From NCBI GenBank assembly GCA_965262365.1, contig OZ253541.1, positions 2,728,001-2,792,000 of the forward strand: 64,000 nt of DNA, written 5' to 3'. The notes beneath the pieces were generated by a model. It saw only the letters and a program-made list of their open reading frames with translations. It did no database searches and was not told the origin of the DNA. Source of the stretch: UBA6522 sp965262365 (GTDB taxonomy: Bacteria; Pseudomonadota; Gammaproteobacteria; Steroidobacterales; Rariloculaceae). Positions 8,241-16,334 of the stretch are shown here, in pieces; position 1 is the first letter of the stretch; every line of letters begins with the position of its first letter. The translations under genes and the position numbers were made by a program.

Positions 8241-8855
8241 CTATTGCAGCCCGCGCAGGACGCGATTTCGATCCCCGGGCGAATCCACGCTCCGAATAGC
8301 ACCGGGCGCAGGCGGTTCCAATTCGTTCACGGGACCCGCCTCCAGGAGCCGGCGCAGCGAGGCGTCCCCCCGCGCAAGGCGGCGTTCCAGCACCGACCTC
8401 GCAGCGGGCTCCCAAATGGTACAAAGCGGCTCCAGGGGTCCGTCCGGATGACGGAACGCGGTTGCAAGATGCCGTCTGGAGCGACCTTCCGTCAATGCAC
8501 CGAGGGTTACGGGATCCAATAGCGGCAGATCGACCGCGACGAGCAGCCAGGCGGCGCCGGGATCGAGTTCCCAGGCCGACATCAGCCCACCCGCCGGTCC
8601 CCGTCCGGGCTCGCGATCGATGATGGTCTGCAACGACCCATAGCAACTCGAGTCCTGCTGCCGCGGGCCGATGGACACGTGCACCGATGCGCAGAATTCA
8701 AGCAGCAATTGCGAAAGCCACACGACCTGGGGCTGTCCGCGATAGGCGATCAAACCCTTGTCCTCGCCCATCCGGCGACTTCGCCCGCCCGCCAGGACAA
8801 GGCCCCGGGGCGCGTTGCCGGCGCTTTCCGGCCTTCCGCCCTTTCCCTCAGTCAC
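8241..8855 (-). CDS. mobA: Molybdenum cofactor guanylyltransferase MobA
   Basis: 204 residues, GTG start at 8855. MobA transfers GMP to molybdopterin to make bis-MGD cofactor for molybdoenzymes of the DMSO reductase family. The nucleotide-binding loop LAGGRSRRMGEDKGL spans residues 21-35, and VAVDLPLLDP carries the metal-binding aspartate. PLEPLCTIWEP is the usual C-terminal motif. The sulfatase start is only 25 bases downstream, so the two genes could share a transcript, though there is no functional reason. No molybdoenzyme gene is visible in the window. Confidence 0.9.
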   Translation of the reverse strand: MTEGKGGRPESAGNAPRGLVLAGGRSRRMGEDKGLIAYRGQPQVVWLSQLLLEFCASVHVSIGPRQQDSSCYGSLQTIIDREPGRGPAGGLMSAWELDPGAAWLLVAVDLPLLDPVTLGALTEGRSRRHLATAFRHPDGPLEPLCTIWEPAARSVLERRLARGDASLRRLLEAGPVNELEPPAPGAIRSVDSPGDRNRVLRGLQ

Positions 8856-8993
8856 GGTGATCCATTCGGCAAGGTCTCATTACCATGTCCGGATGGTCGC
8901 AGACACGTCCGAGGATGGGAAGTCCACCGACTTTACGCCGGGTCCGCCTTGACACCCCAGCGGGCAGTCATTACGCTCGCGCCGCATGGTTTT

Positions 8994-9069
<76 letters not shown>

Positions 9070-9095
9070 CTATTCCAGACTTCCGGTATTTCGAC

Positions 9096-9171
9096 GTCCC
9101 CATCGTCTAGAGGCCTAGGACACCGCCCTTTCACGGCGGCAACAGGGGTTCGAATCCCCTTGGGGACGCCA
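9096..9171 (+). tRNA. tRNA-Glu (TTC)
   Basis: 76-base cloverleaf with encoded CCA. The acceptor GTCCCCA pairs with TGGGGAC; anticodon stem CCGCC/GGCGG encloses CTTTCAC, anticodon TTC. In many gammaproteobacteria tRNA-Ala and tRNA-Glu sit next to gltX; here a large hydrolase gene lies between them. Confidence 0.98.
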
Positions 9172-9312
9172 CCTTAACCCCAGTGCCGGTCAAGGTGGCC
9201 AGATTCGGTACGATCTCGAGTTCGTCGATGCGCTGAATGAGCGGTCGTGGCAGCGATAGTAACCTCCGCCTCCGTCGATTCCGGCATCGCATTTGCAGAA
9301 CATTGGGTGTCT

Positions 9313-11298
9313 ATGGACATGCAAATGAAGGCTCGCCTGGGTTGGGTCGAGCTGTATCGCAAGACTGGGGGCTCCGGCCTGACCTGTCGGCGCTGTGGAA
9401 TATTGTGGTTTGTGCTGCTGGCAGTTTCGTGTGGGGGTGGCCGCGGTGAAGGCGGAAACCCAACCGTTGTGTTGCCCCCGCCGGAACCCATTACGCTGCT
9501 GGATACCATTCCTGCCCGAGGCGCTACCGTTGACCCGACTACAAGCGGCGTGAACATCGTTCATGTCGGAGCCGCCGGTTTGCAGTTCACCTACTCCGGC
9601 GGTTGCGGGACAACAGGCGCCGCCGTGCGTCGTTCGTTGACCGATCTCAGCACGGAGAATGCGAACCACCTCATTGACCATAAACTCGCTTGCGAGTTCG
9701 CCGATGTCTCGTCATACCGTGTCACCGTGGACGCCTTGGCTGATGACGGGCGCCGATATCAAGGCGCGCTCGAGTTCTCCACGCGTCGAGGCGGAGGCGA
9801 ACCTCTAACTGTGCTCGACCATGTAGTGACGCCGCGGAGCGAAATCGACGAATTGTTCGTCCGCTACATCACCGATTCGCTGTTGGACGACATCGAGTTG
9901 CACGTTCTTGCCGTTGTGGTGGCGCGGATCATTGGCGAGATTGCCGAACGGTCGTGGACGGAGTTGACCGCCCGCGCGACCTATGGCGTGGTCGCCCACA
10001 GCGTGTCGTACCCATCGAGGAACCCGGAGGGCGAACCGTCCCTCCTCACGGGACTCATCGCCATGCCGGATGTCGCCTCCGCAAGTGCCTCGGCTGGGAG
10101 CTTCGAGCGGAAGGACCGAGTCGTGATCCTGAACCACGCGACCGGCTCGACGCCTGGCTCGCTCAGTTCCACTGGCAGCGGGCAATTGCTGGCAAATCTG
10201 ATCGCCAGTCGAGGCTATCTGGTGATTGCTCCGGACAACTGGGGGCGTGGCGGTTCGGCAGGTGATGTCACCAGCGGCACCGACCAGCCGGAGACATACT
10301 TGATGGCGAACCGGGTCGCCAACAATACCCTCGACATGGTGGCTGCCGTCATGGCCAGCGACGACTACCGGATGTTTCACGACCCGACACAGGACGCCGA
10401 TGTGTCGATCGTGGGTTATTCGCAGGGCGGGCATAGTGCGGTCGGCGTATGGTTGGCCAACCAGGTTGGCGGTACCGGCCTTCGTGTGCGGGAACTCTAC
10501 AGTGGCGGTGCGCCCCACAACCTGTATCAGACGTTTCGCGGCTCGCTGCAACACCTGAACGATAGCTGCGACGGAAATCCCTGGTGCCGCAACGTGGGCA
10601 CCGAAACGATTCTGCACTATCTGACGGATCGGATACTGCCGCCCCTTTTGGAGTACGCAGACATCGGTCTGGAGCGTAGCGAAGTGTTCGAGGGCGACAT
10701 CCTTGCCAGCGACTTCATTGCCGGGGTGCTGGACGGCGACGCTCGATACGACACGCTCAAGACAATGCTTCAACTCAACAGCTTCACCAACATCATCAAT
10801 CCGGCAGAGACGATTGTGGCCCAAGACAGCCGGATTCACCTCTATCATTCACCATTTGACCGCTTGGTGCCTCAGCGGAACACCAGAGATCTCTTCGATC
10901 TGCTGTCGTCCGGCTTCGATGTGGTTTTTCATGACGACGAATGCGACTCGGATCTGTACGAGCTTCTCTTTGCAACGATTTCCAGAGGCGGCGTCGTGCA
11001 CACACTTTGCGGCATAGAGATGTTCGACGAGGTACTCAAGGATTTCCGAGCAAGGGACGCTGCAACCGGCAATGCCTCCTTGGTTGCGGTTGGCGCGCCT
11101 TCAACTTGGGCGTCGAGCAGTCGCTGGCGTTCGCTGACCGAACCTCGCGCGACAGAAGCTGCAAAGGATCTTCAGGCCCTCGCGGAATTTCGCGCCGGCA
11201 AGTCGCAAGAGGAACTGCAAAAGCTTGCCGACCTGCTGCGCGAACCCGGATCTCAGGAATTGAGCCGCGTGGCGGACCTGCTGTCGCGCGCCCCGTAA
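9313..11298 (+). CDS. Exported alpha/beta hydrolase (lipase/esterase-like), probable lipoprotein
   Basis: About 661 residues. A hydrophobic stretch ending LLAVSC followed by GGGRGEGG resembles a lipoprotein signal, though the box is not perfect. After a ~150-residue region of unknown fold comes an alpha/beta-hydrolase domain: VVILNHATGS, GYLVIAPDNWGRGGS, and the nucleophile elbow GYSQGG with Ser370. Likely partners are Asp516 (HSPFDRLVP) and His563 (GGVVHTLCG). The C-terminal ~70 residues are helical and charged. It resembles large secreted lipases or esterases; the substrate is unknown. The start is uncertain: ATGs at 9313, 9319 and 9325 and a GTG at 9247 are all possible and none has a good binding site. 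Confidence 0.78.
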   Translation: MDMQMKARLGWVELYRKTGGSGLTCRRCGILWFVLLAVSCGGGRGEGGNPTVVLPPPEPITLLDTIPARGATVDPTTSGVNIVHVGAAGLQFTYSGGCGTTGAAVRRSLTDLSTENANHLIDHKLACEFADVSSYRVTVDALADDGRRYQGALEFSTRRGGGEPLTVLDHVVTPRSEIDELFVRYITDSLLDDIELHVLAVVVARIIGEIAERSWTELTARATYGVVAHSVSYPSRNPEGEPSLLTGLIAMPDVASASASAGSFERKDRVVILNHATGSTPGSLSSTGSGQLLANLIASRGYLVIAPDNWGRGGSAGDVTSGTDQPETYLMANRVANNTLDMVAAVMASDDYRMFHDPTQDADVSIVGYSQGGHSAVGVWLANQVGGTGLRVRELYSGGAPHNLYQTFRGSLQHLNDSCDGNPWCRNVGTETILHYLTDRILPPLLEYADIGLERSEVFEGDILASDFIAGVLDGDARYDTLKTMLQLNSFTNIINPAETIVAQDSRIHLYHSPFDRLVPQRNTRDLFDLLSSGFDVVFHDDECDSDLYELLFATISRGGVVHTLCGIEMFDEVLKDFRARDAATGNASLVAVGAPSTWASSSRWRSLTEPRATEAAKDLQALAEFRAGKSQEELQKLADLLREPGSQELSRVADLLSRAP

Positions 11299-11582
11299 GA
11301 ATCGCCGCACCGCTTCGTGTAGGTCTCAAGCTGTTCGGTGCCCCATTTCTGGCCGCCTGACCGGCGCCTTCGGCCAGGTGAATACCCAAGTGAGCCGACT
11401 CATGATCGCGGTGTGATAATCTGAATCTCTTCCATTGTGAACCTGGGCGTGCTGCAATTTGGATGGAAATTTCGATCGACAGGGCAAAGCACATCGATCG
11501 ATAAGCCGCGGACGGGTGGCCGCGCGGGTCACCCGGCCACGCAGCCGACGCGCCCGACACGACATTTCAAGGTACAGATCCC

Positions 11583-12974
11583 ATGACGATGCGCACGCGC
11601 TTCGCGCCAAGCCCCACGGGTGTCCTGCATATCGGCGGGGCCAGGACGGCGTTGTTCAACTGGCTCCTTGCCAGGCGCCACGGCGGTGCCTTCGTGCTGC
11701 GCATCGAGGATACCGATACCGAACGCTCCACACGGGAATCCATCGATCAGATCATCGAAGCCATGGCGTGGCTCGGGCTCGAGGCGGATGAAGGACCCAT
11801 TCTGCAAACGGACCGACTTGAGCGTTACCGGGCCATCGTCCGGCAACTCGTCGACGCCCGCCTCGCCTACCGTTGCTACTGCAGCCGCGAAGACCTCGCG
11901 GCGATGCGCGAGGAGCAGCGATCGCGCGGCATTAAACCGCGCTATGACGGTCGCTGCAGATCGCGGACGACCGCCGTGCCCGGGGCGAACCCGGTAGTAA
12001 GGTTCAAGACGCCGGCCACGGGCACCGTTCGGGTCCGTGACCTCATTCGCGGCGAGGTCGTCTTTGAAAACTCCGAATTGGACGATCTGGTGATCCTGCG
12101 GTCCGACGGCGTTCCCACCTACAACTTTTCGGTGGTGGTGGACGATGCGGACATGGAGATAACCCACGTGGTCAGGGGCGACGACCACCTCAACAATACG
12201 CCCCGGCAAATCAACATCATGACCGCGCTTGACCTGCGCCCGCCGGAATTCGCTCACCTGCCCATGATCCTGGGTTCCGACGGCGGCCGGCTGTCCAAAC
12301 GACACGGGGCTGTCGGCGTGCTTGACTACAAGGCGGCCGGATACGTGCCGGAGGCCGTGCTCAACTACATGGTTCGGCTGGGTTGGGCCCACGGCGACCG
12401 GGAAATCTTCGACGTGGACGAAATGGCCCAGGCCTTCAGCCTCGATGGGGTCAACGAATCCGCCGCGAGTTTCGATCCTGACAAATTTCTCTGGGTGAAC
12501 GAGCAGTGGCTCAGGCGCGTCCCGGGCGCCCTTCTGGCGCCCCTCTTGGCCACGTTTCTGGAAGGCGACGACCTGGAAGGCGGACCTCCACTGGAGGAGA
12601 TCATCGAAGTTCAACGTCATCGAGCCAGCACATTGGTCGAGATGGCCGAGAAGAGCCAGTTCATCTACAGAGAGCCGGAGGGGTATGCTCCCAAGGCCGC
12701 CAAGCAGCACCTGCGCGGCGTCGCGCTGCCTGTTCTGCAGCGCCTCCAGGAACGTCTGGAGGCGTTGGCGGAATGGACCGTCGAGACGACTCAGGCCGCC
12801 GTGGAGTCGGTCGCGGACGAACTGCAACTCAAGATGGGGAAGGTTGCCCAACCGCTTCGGGTCGCCGTCACCGGGGAAGCAGCCTCCCCCGGGATCGGGC
12901 AGACCCTGGCTCTGATCGGGCGGAAAAATACTTTGCGGAGGCTGGACCGCGCGGTGAATTACATTCTCGATTGA
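11583..12974 (+). CDS. gltX: Glutamyl-tRNA synthetase
   Basis: 463 residues, ATG at 11583 after an AAGG site. It charges tRNA-Glu with glutamate. The class I signature HIGG is at 16-19 and the KMSKS-type loop LSKRH at 237-241; FVLRIEDTD is the glutamate/ATP pocket. The zinc-site cysteines C98, C100 and C125 are present, but the fourth ligand position (His127 in Escherichia coli) appears to be Ser, so metal binding may be altered. VNYMVRLGW and the C-terminal anticodon-binding helical domain are as expected. Located 2.4 kb from a tRNA-Glu gene. Whether it is a discriminating GluRS1 type cannot be told from sequence alone. Confidence 0.97.
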   Translation: MTMRTRFAPSPTGVLHIGGARTALFNWLLARRHGGAFVLRIEDTDTERSTRESIDQIIEAMAWLGLEADEGPILQTDRLERYRAIVRQLVDARLAYRCYCSREDLAAMREEQRSRGIKPRYDGRCRSRTTAVPGANPVVRFKTPATGTVRVRDLIRGEVVFENSELDDLVILRSDGVPTYNFSVVVDDADMEITHVVRGDDHLNNTPRQINIMTALDLRPPEFAHLPMILGSDGGRLSKRHGAVGVLDYKAAGYVPEAVLNYMVRLGWAHGDREIFDVDEMAQAFSLDGVNESAASFDPDKFLWVNEQWLRRVPGALLAPLLATFLEGDDLEGGPPLEEIIEVQRHRASTLVEMAEKSQFIYREPEGYAPKAAKQHLRGVALPVLQRLQERLEALAEWTVETTQAAVESVADELQLKMGKVAQPLRVAVTGEAASPGIGQTLALIGRKNTLRRLDRAVNYILD

Positions 12975-13158
12975 ATGGCCCGATCCCGATAGCCCGCTTG
13001 TTGCACCGCGGCGAAATCGCTGAACCTCCTTGCCGGGGATCGCGTCATGGCCCTGCGAATGTGCACGATCAGTACGGAATTGAAACTGACTTGACACTTG
13101 CCGCGCGTGTACCTTGACTTACGCTTGCAACCCGTCGGCCTTACTCGCATCATTGATC

Positions 13159-13185
13159 ATGAGCACGCCGCAAGGTCATGCTCAT
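13159..13185. repeat. Inverted repeat upstream of small membrane genes
   Basis: ATGAGCA (13159-13165) and TGCTCAT (13179-13185) form a 7-base inverted repeat about 75 bases before the two small membrane-protein genes. It could be a hairpin in their leader or an operator. The surrounding 286 bases (12975-13260) after gltX hold two TTGAC-like hexamers (13091-13096 and 13115-13119) but no clear -10 partner and no other gene. Confidence 0.4.
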
Positions 13186-13260
13186 TGGCGGACCTGACGT
13201 TTGTTGGGCACCAGCCAACGAACAATGGGGCCATTTGCATCGGCCGATCGGGAGACCGAA

Positions 13261-13476
13261 TTGTTCAATCGCTGGAAACAATACCGCCGCCCCGCGATCG
13301 CCATCTATGATGACGTTCGCAACGTCGGGTTGATTTTGCTGGCAACAGGCATATTGGGTCTTTTCGGAATCGGCATCAGCGACACGTGGCCGTCAATCGT
13401 CGTTGGCGCTTTCGGGCTCGGACTGTTGGTCCTTGCCCACAACCGATACCTGCCCCTCGGAGGAGATCGCAAATGA
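13261..13476 (+). CDS. Small two-span membrane protein
   Basis: 71 residues from a TTG at 13261, preceded by GGGAG (13250-13254) at 6 bases, the best-supported start; an ATG at 13225 in the same frame has no binding site. A basic, probably cytoplasmic N-terminus (MFNRWKQYRRPAIAIYDD) is followed by two hydrophobic segments, VGLILLATGILGLFGIGI and IVVGAFGLGLLVLA, and a short tail. The stop overlaps the next small gene in an ATGA, so the two are translationally coupled. I recognise no family. Toxin-like, chaperone-like or envelope roles are all possible. Confidence 0.6.
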   Translation: MFNRWKQYRRPAIAIYDDVRNVGLILLATGILGLFGIGISDTWPSIVVGAFGLGLLVLAHNRYLPLGGDRK

Positions 13477-13583
13477 GTAACACAGTCGGACTGATCATTC
13501 TTTTAACAATGATTGTGGTGACCTTTTTCCTCATGATCGTCACCTCCGGCAATTCGCCATCGGAGCCACCCGACGAGCCGTAA
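13473..13583 (+). CDS. Very small single-span membrane protein
   Basis: 36 residues, MSNTVGLIILLTMIVV at the start, one strong hydrophobic segment and an acidic proline-rich tail (SGNSPSEPPDEP). The ATG at 13473 is preceded by an AGGAGA site about 7 bases away and shares an ATGA with the preceding gene's stop. Its last 44 bases overlap the convergent 3' end of ugd. The good binding site and tight coupling support a real gene despite its size. Function unknown; the pair probably makes a small membrane complex. Confidence 0.55.
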   Translation: MSNTVGLIILLTMIVVTFFLMIVTSGNSPSEPPDEP

Positions 13584-14913
13584 GCGCGCGCCGGCCGATG
13601 CTGTGATAGTCGAATCCATACCGCTTCATCTGCGCCGGCTCGTAAATGTTGCGGCCATCGAAGATCGCCGGGGTGCGCAACGAGGATTTCAGGACTTCAA
13701 AGTCGGGGCTGCGAAACTCCCGCCACTCGGTTGCTATCGCCAACGCATCGGCTCCTTTCACGGCATCTTCGGCGCTCGGACAGAGGATCAATCTCGCCTG
13801 GTCGGGGTATAGACGCCGCGCCTCGTCCATGGCCACCGGATCGTAGGCACGGACCGAACACCCGGCCTTCCACAGTGCCTCCATCAGCGCTCGGCTCGCG
13901 GCTTCCCGCATATCGTCGGTATTGGGCTTGAACGAAAGGCCCCAGAGCGCGATCGTCTTGTCCTTTAGTTGCCCGTCGAAATAGGCCGAGATCCGGTCGA
14001 ACAGGAGTCGCCGCTGACGCTGGTTGACGCGCTGCACGGCCGACAACAGTTCCAGATCGTGACCGTCGGCCGATGATGACGAGACCAGTGCCCTGACGTC
14101 CTTCGGCAAGCACGAACCCCCGTAACCGCATCCCGGGTAGATATAGTCGTAGCCGATACGCGGGTCCGAACCGATGCCCACGCGCACGCTTTCGATGTCG
14201 GCTCCGAGATGCTCGGCGAGGCTCGCCATTTCGTTCATGAAGCTGATCCTGGTGGCCAGCATCGCATTGGCTGCGTATTTCGTCAGCTCCGCGGACCGGG
14301 TATCCATGCCGAGCACGCGATCATGGCTGCGATTGAAAGGTTCGTACAGGACCTTGAGCATTTCCGCCGCGTGCGCATTGTCGGCCCCGATGATGATCCG
14401 GTCAGGTTTCATGAAATCCTCGACCGCAGCGCCCTCCTTCAGAAATTCCGGATTGGCGATCAGGTCGAAATTCACGTCGACGCCTCTCTCCATGAGCGCA
14501 TTCTGAATCGCGGCGCAAACCCGATCCGCTGTACCGACCGGCACGGTCGACTTGTTCACGATGATCCGATACTCGCCCATGTGTTGACCAATCGAACGAG
14601 CGACCGACAGGACATGCTGCAGATCCGCGGAGCCGTCCTCAAGAGGCGGCGTGCCGACGGCAATGAACTGAAACAGGCCAAAGTCGACGCCGCTGGCAAC
14701 GTCCGAGGTGAACTGCAGACGACCCGCCTCCAGGCTGCGCTTGAGCAGGCCCTGAAGGCCCGGTTCGCAGATGGGCAGTTCGCCGCGTCGAAGCCGGCTG
14801 ATCCTGCCGCCATCGATGTCGACGCAGAGTGTCTGGTTGCCGGTGTCCGCAAGACACGCGGCCGTAACCAATCCCACATGACCGGAACCGTAGATGGTGA
14901 TACGCATGGACAT
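13540..14913 (-). CDS. ugd: UDP-glucose 6-dehydrogenase
   Basis: 457 residues from the ATG at 14913 (another ATG at 14907 is equally possible). It oxidises UDP-glucose to UDP-glucuronate with two NAD+, supplying surface polysaccharide sugars. The NAD-binding motif GSGHVG is at 9-14, and the catalytic cysteine is C268 in GGSCLPKD. ANPEFLKEGAAVEDFMKPDR and WGLSFKPNTDDMREA are typical. It lies downstream of an aminotransferase, pgi and an epimerase on the same strand, separated from them by a tRNA-Val on the opposite strand. Its 3' end overlaps a tiny convergent membrane-protein gene. Confidence 0.97.
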   Translation of the reverse strand: MSMRITIYGSGHVGLVTAACLADTGNQTLCVDIDGGRISRLRRGELPICEPGLQGLLKRSLEAGRLQFTSDVASGVDFGLFQFIAVGTPPLEDGSADLQHVLSVARSIGQHMGEYRIIVNKSTVPVGTADRVCAAIQNALMERGVDVNFDLIANPEFLKEGAAVEDFMKPDRIIIGADNAHAAEMLKVLYEPFNRSHDRVLGMDTRSAELTKYAANAMLATRISFMNEMASLAEHLGADIESVRVGIGSDPRIGYDYIYPGCGYGGSCLPKDVRALVSSSSADGHDLELLSAVQRVNQRQRRLLFDRISAYFDGQLKDKTIALWGLSFKPNTDDMREAASRALMEALWKAGCSVRAYDPVAMDEARRLYPDQARLILCPSAEDAVKGADALAIATEWREFRSPDFEVLKSSLRTPAIFDGRNIYEPAQMKRYGFDYHSIGRRALTARRVAPMANCRR

Positions 14914-15110
14914 CCGCTCGGGAGGCTGCTGGAGCAAACCGCGCGAGTATAACGCGCGGATATGACAACTCCTCTGCCGGTAGCGACAGCGTACACCTGC
15001 GAGCGCCAAGCCACCCGCTACTGCCGAGCCACGAAATGGCCGGTTGGGTCCGCAACGCTTGCCACCGCCAGCCGTCTGATCGAAAATAGGTCCGCAACGA
15101 GGTCCTTGTC

Positions 15111-15185
15111 GGGCGATTAGCTCAGCGGAAGAGCGCTCCCCTCACACGGGAGAGGTCGCTGGTTCAATCCCAGCATCGCCCACCA
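15111..15185 (+). tRNA. tRNA-Val (CAC)
   Basis: 75 bases with encoded CCA. The acceptor GGGCGAT pairs with ATCGCCC; anticodon stem CTCCC/GGGAG encloses CTCACAC, anticodon CAC. It is transcribed against the flanking nucleotide-sugar genes and sits between the aminotransferase and ugd, 16 bases from the aminotransferase stop. Confidence 0.97.
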
Positions 15186-15201
15186 GCCACCGTGCCGGCG
15201 C

Positions 15202-16323
15202 TCAGTTGCGCGTCACCGCATCCCGTAGCGCTTTCACCACCCGAACTTGATCGTCTTCCTCCAGGTAGGGGTGCATCGGCAGGCAGATCACCCGTTGTGC
15301 GACGTCCTCGGCAATCGGAAATCGTTCGCTCGAGTCCTGCGCCGCGTACGCCGGCTGCAGATGCAGCGGCACCGGGTAGTGAACCGCAGTCGGAATGTCC
15401 CTTGATGCCATGAACTCCCGTACCGCCGACCGGTTGGGCACTTCGATCGTATATTGGGCAAATACCGAGCAGTTATGCGGCTCCACGTACGGCGGGCGAA
15501 CCGCATGCTCCGGAGCGCAATCTGCGAAGGCCTCCACGATAAGCGCTTCATATCGCCGCGCCACCTGTTGCCGAGCGTCCAGCTCGTCCGCAAATATGTC
15601 CAGCTTTGCCAGCACAATGGCCGCCTGCAGCGTAGCCATGCGGCCATTGAGCCCCACGCGGGTGTGATGGTAGCTCCGATCCTGGCCATGCACTCGAAGC
15701 TCCCGGACTGACCGGGACAGCGCGTCGTCGTCCGCAAATACGGCGCCGCCTTCGCCGTAGCATCCCAACGGCTTGGAGGGATAGAACGAGGCCGCCGCCA
15801 GGGAAGTCAGTCCGCAGGAGTATCGTTCCCTGTACGTAGCACCCAGGCTCTGGGCGGCGTCTTCGATGACGGCGACATCGTGCCGGTCGCCGATCTCGTT
15901 GATCCGATCGAAATCGGCACATTGACCGAACAGGGAAACCGCCATGATCGCCCGGGTGCGTTCGGTGACCGCAGGTTCGATAAGATTCGGATCGATGTTG
16001 TAGGTGCGCCGGTCAATATCGACGAATACCGGCGTCGCGCCCAACAGCGCGATGGCCTCGGCAGTGGCGATGAAGGTAAAGGGCGTGGTGATCACTTCAT
16101 CGCCCGGACCGACGTCCAATGCCATCAGCGCAATCAACAGCGCGTCTGTCCCGCTGGAAACGGTGATGCAGTGGTTCGCGCCCACCAATCTGGCGAGGCG
16201 TTCTTCCAGTTCATCGACTTCGGGCCCGAGAACGAATTGAGCATGGTCCAGGACCGCCTGAATGCGCCTGTCGATGGGGTCACGAAGCCGCCGATACTGG
16301 GACTTGAGGTCGATGAAGTCCAT
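15202..16323 (-). CDS. DegT/DnrJ/EryC1-type sugar aminotransferase (WbpE-like)
   Basis: 373-residue PLP-dependent aminotransferase that adds an amino group to a keto-sugar nucleotide for surface polysaccharide. The start MDFIDLKSQYRRL is typical of WbpE-like enzymes acting on UDP-3-keto-N-acetylglucosaminuronate. SSGTDALLIAL, IEDAAQSLGA and the PLP lysine K184 in FYPSKPLGCYGEGG are all present. The 3' end of pgi is 11 bases upstream, so the two are likely co-transcribed. The partner genes expected for a WbpE pathway (dehydrogenase WbpB, acetyltransferase WbpD) are not in the window, so the exact substrate remains open. Confidence 0.9.
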   Translation of the reverse strand: MDFIDLKSQYRRLRDPIDRRIQAVLDHAQFVLGPEVDELEERLARLVGANHCITVSSGTDALLIALMALDVGPGDEVITTPFTFIATAEAIALLGATPVFVDIDRRTYNIDPNLIEPAVTERTRAIMAVSLFGQCADFDRINEIGDRHDVAVIEDAAQSLGATYRERYSCGLTSLAAASFYPSKPLGCYGEGGAVFADDDALSRSVRELRVHGQDRSYHHTRVGLNGRMATLQAAIVLAKLDIFADELDARQQVARRYEALIVEAFADCAPEHAVRPPYVEPHNCSVFAQYTIEVPNRSAVREFMASRDIPTAVHYPVPLHLQPAYAAQDSSERFPIAEDVAQRVICLPMHPYLEEDDQVRVVKALRDAVTRN

Positions 16324-16334
16324 GCCGCCCCCGG

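Noticed and set aside
9172..11582. Integrated element with att sites at tRNA-Glu
   Set aside because: No copy of the tRNA-Glu 3' end was seen after the hydrolase gene, and there is no integrase.
11529..13097. Long open frame antisense to gltX
   Set aside because: Shadow of gltX; no family likeness.
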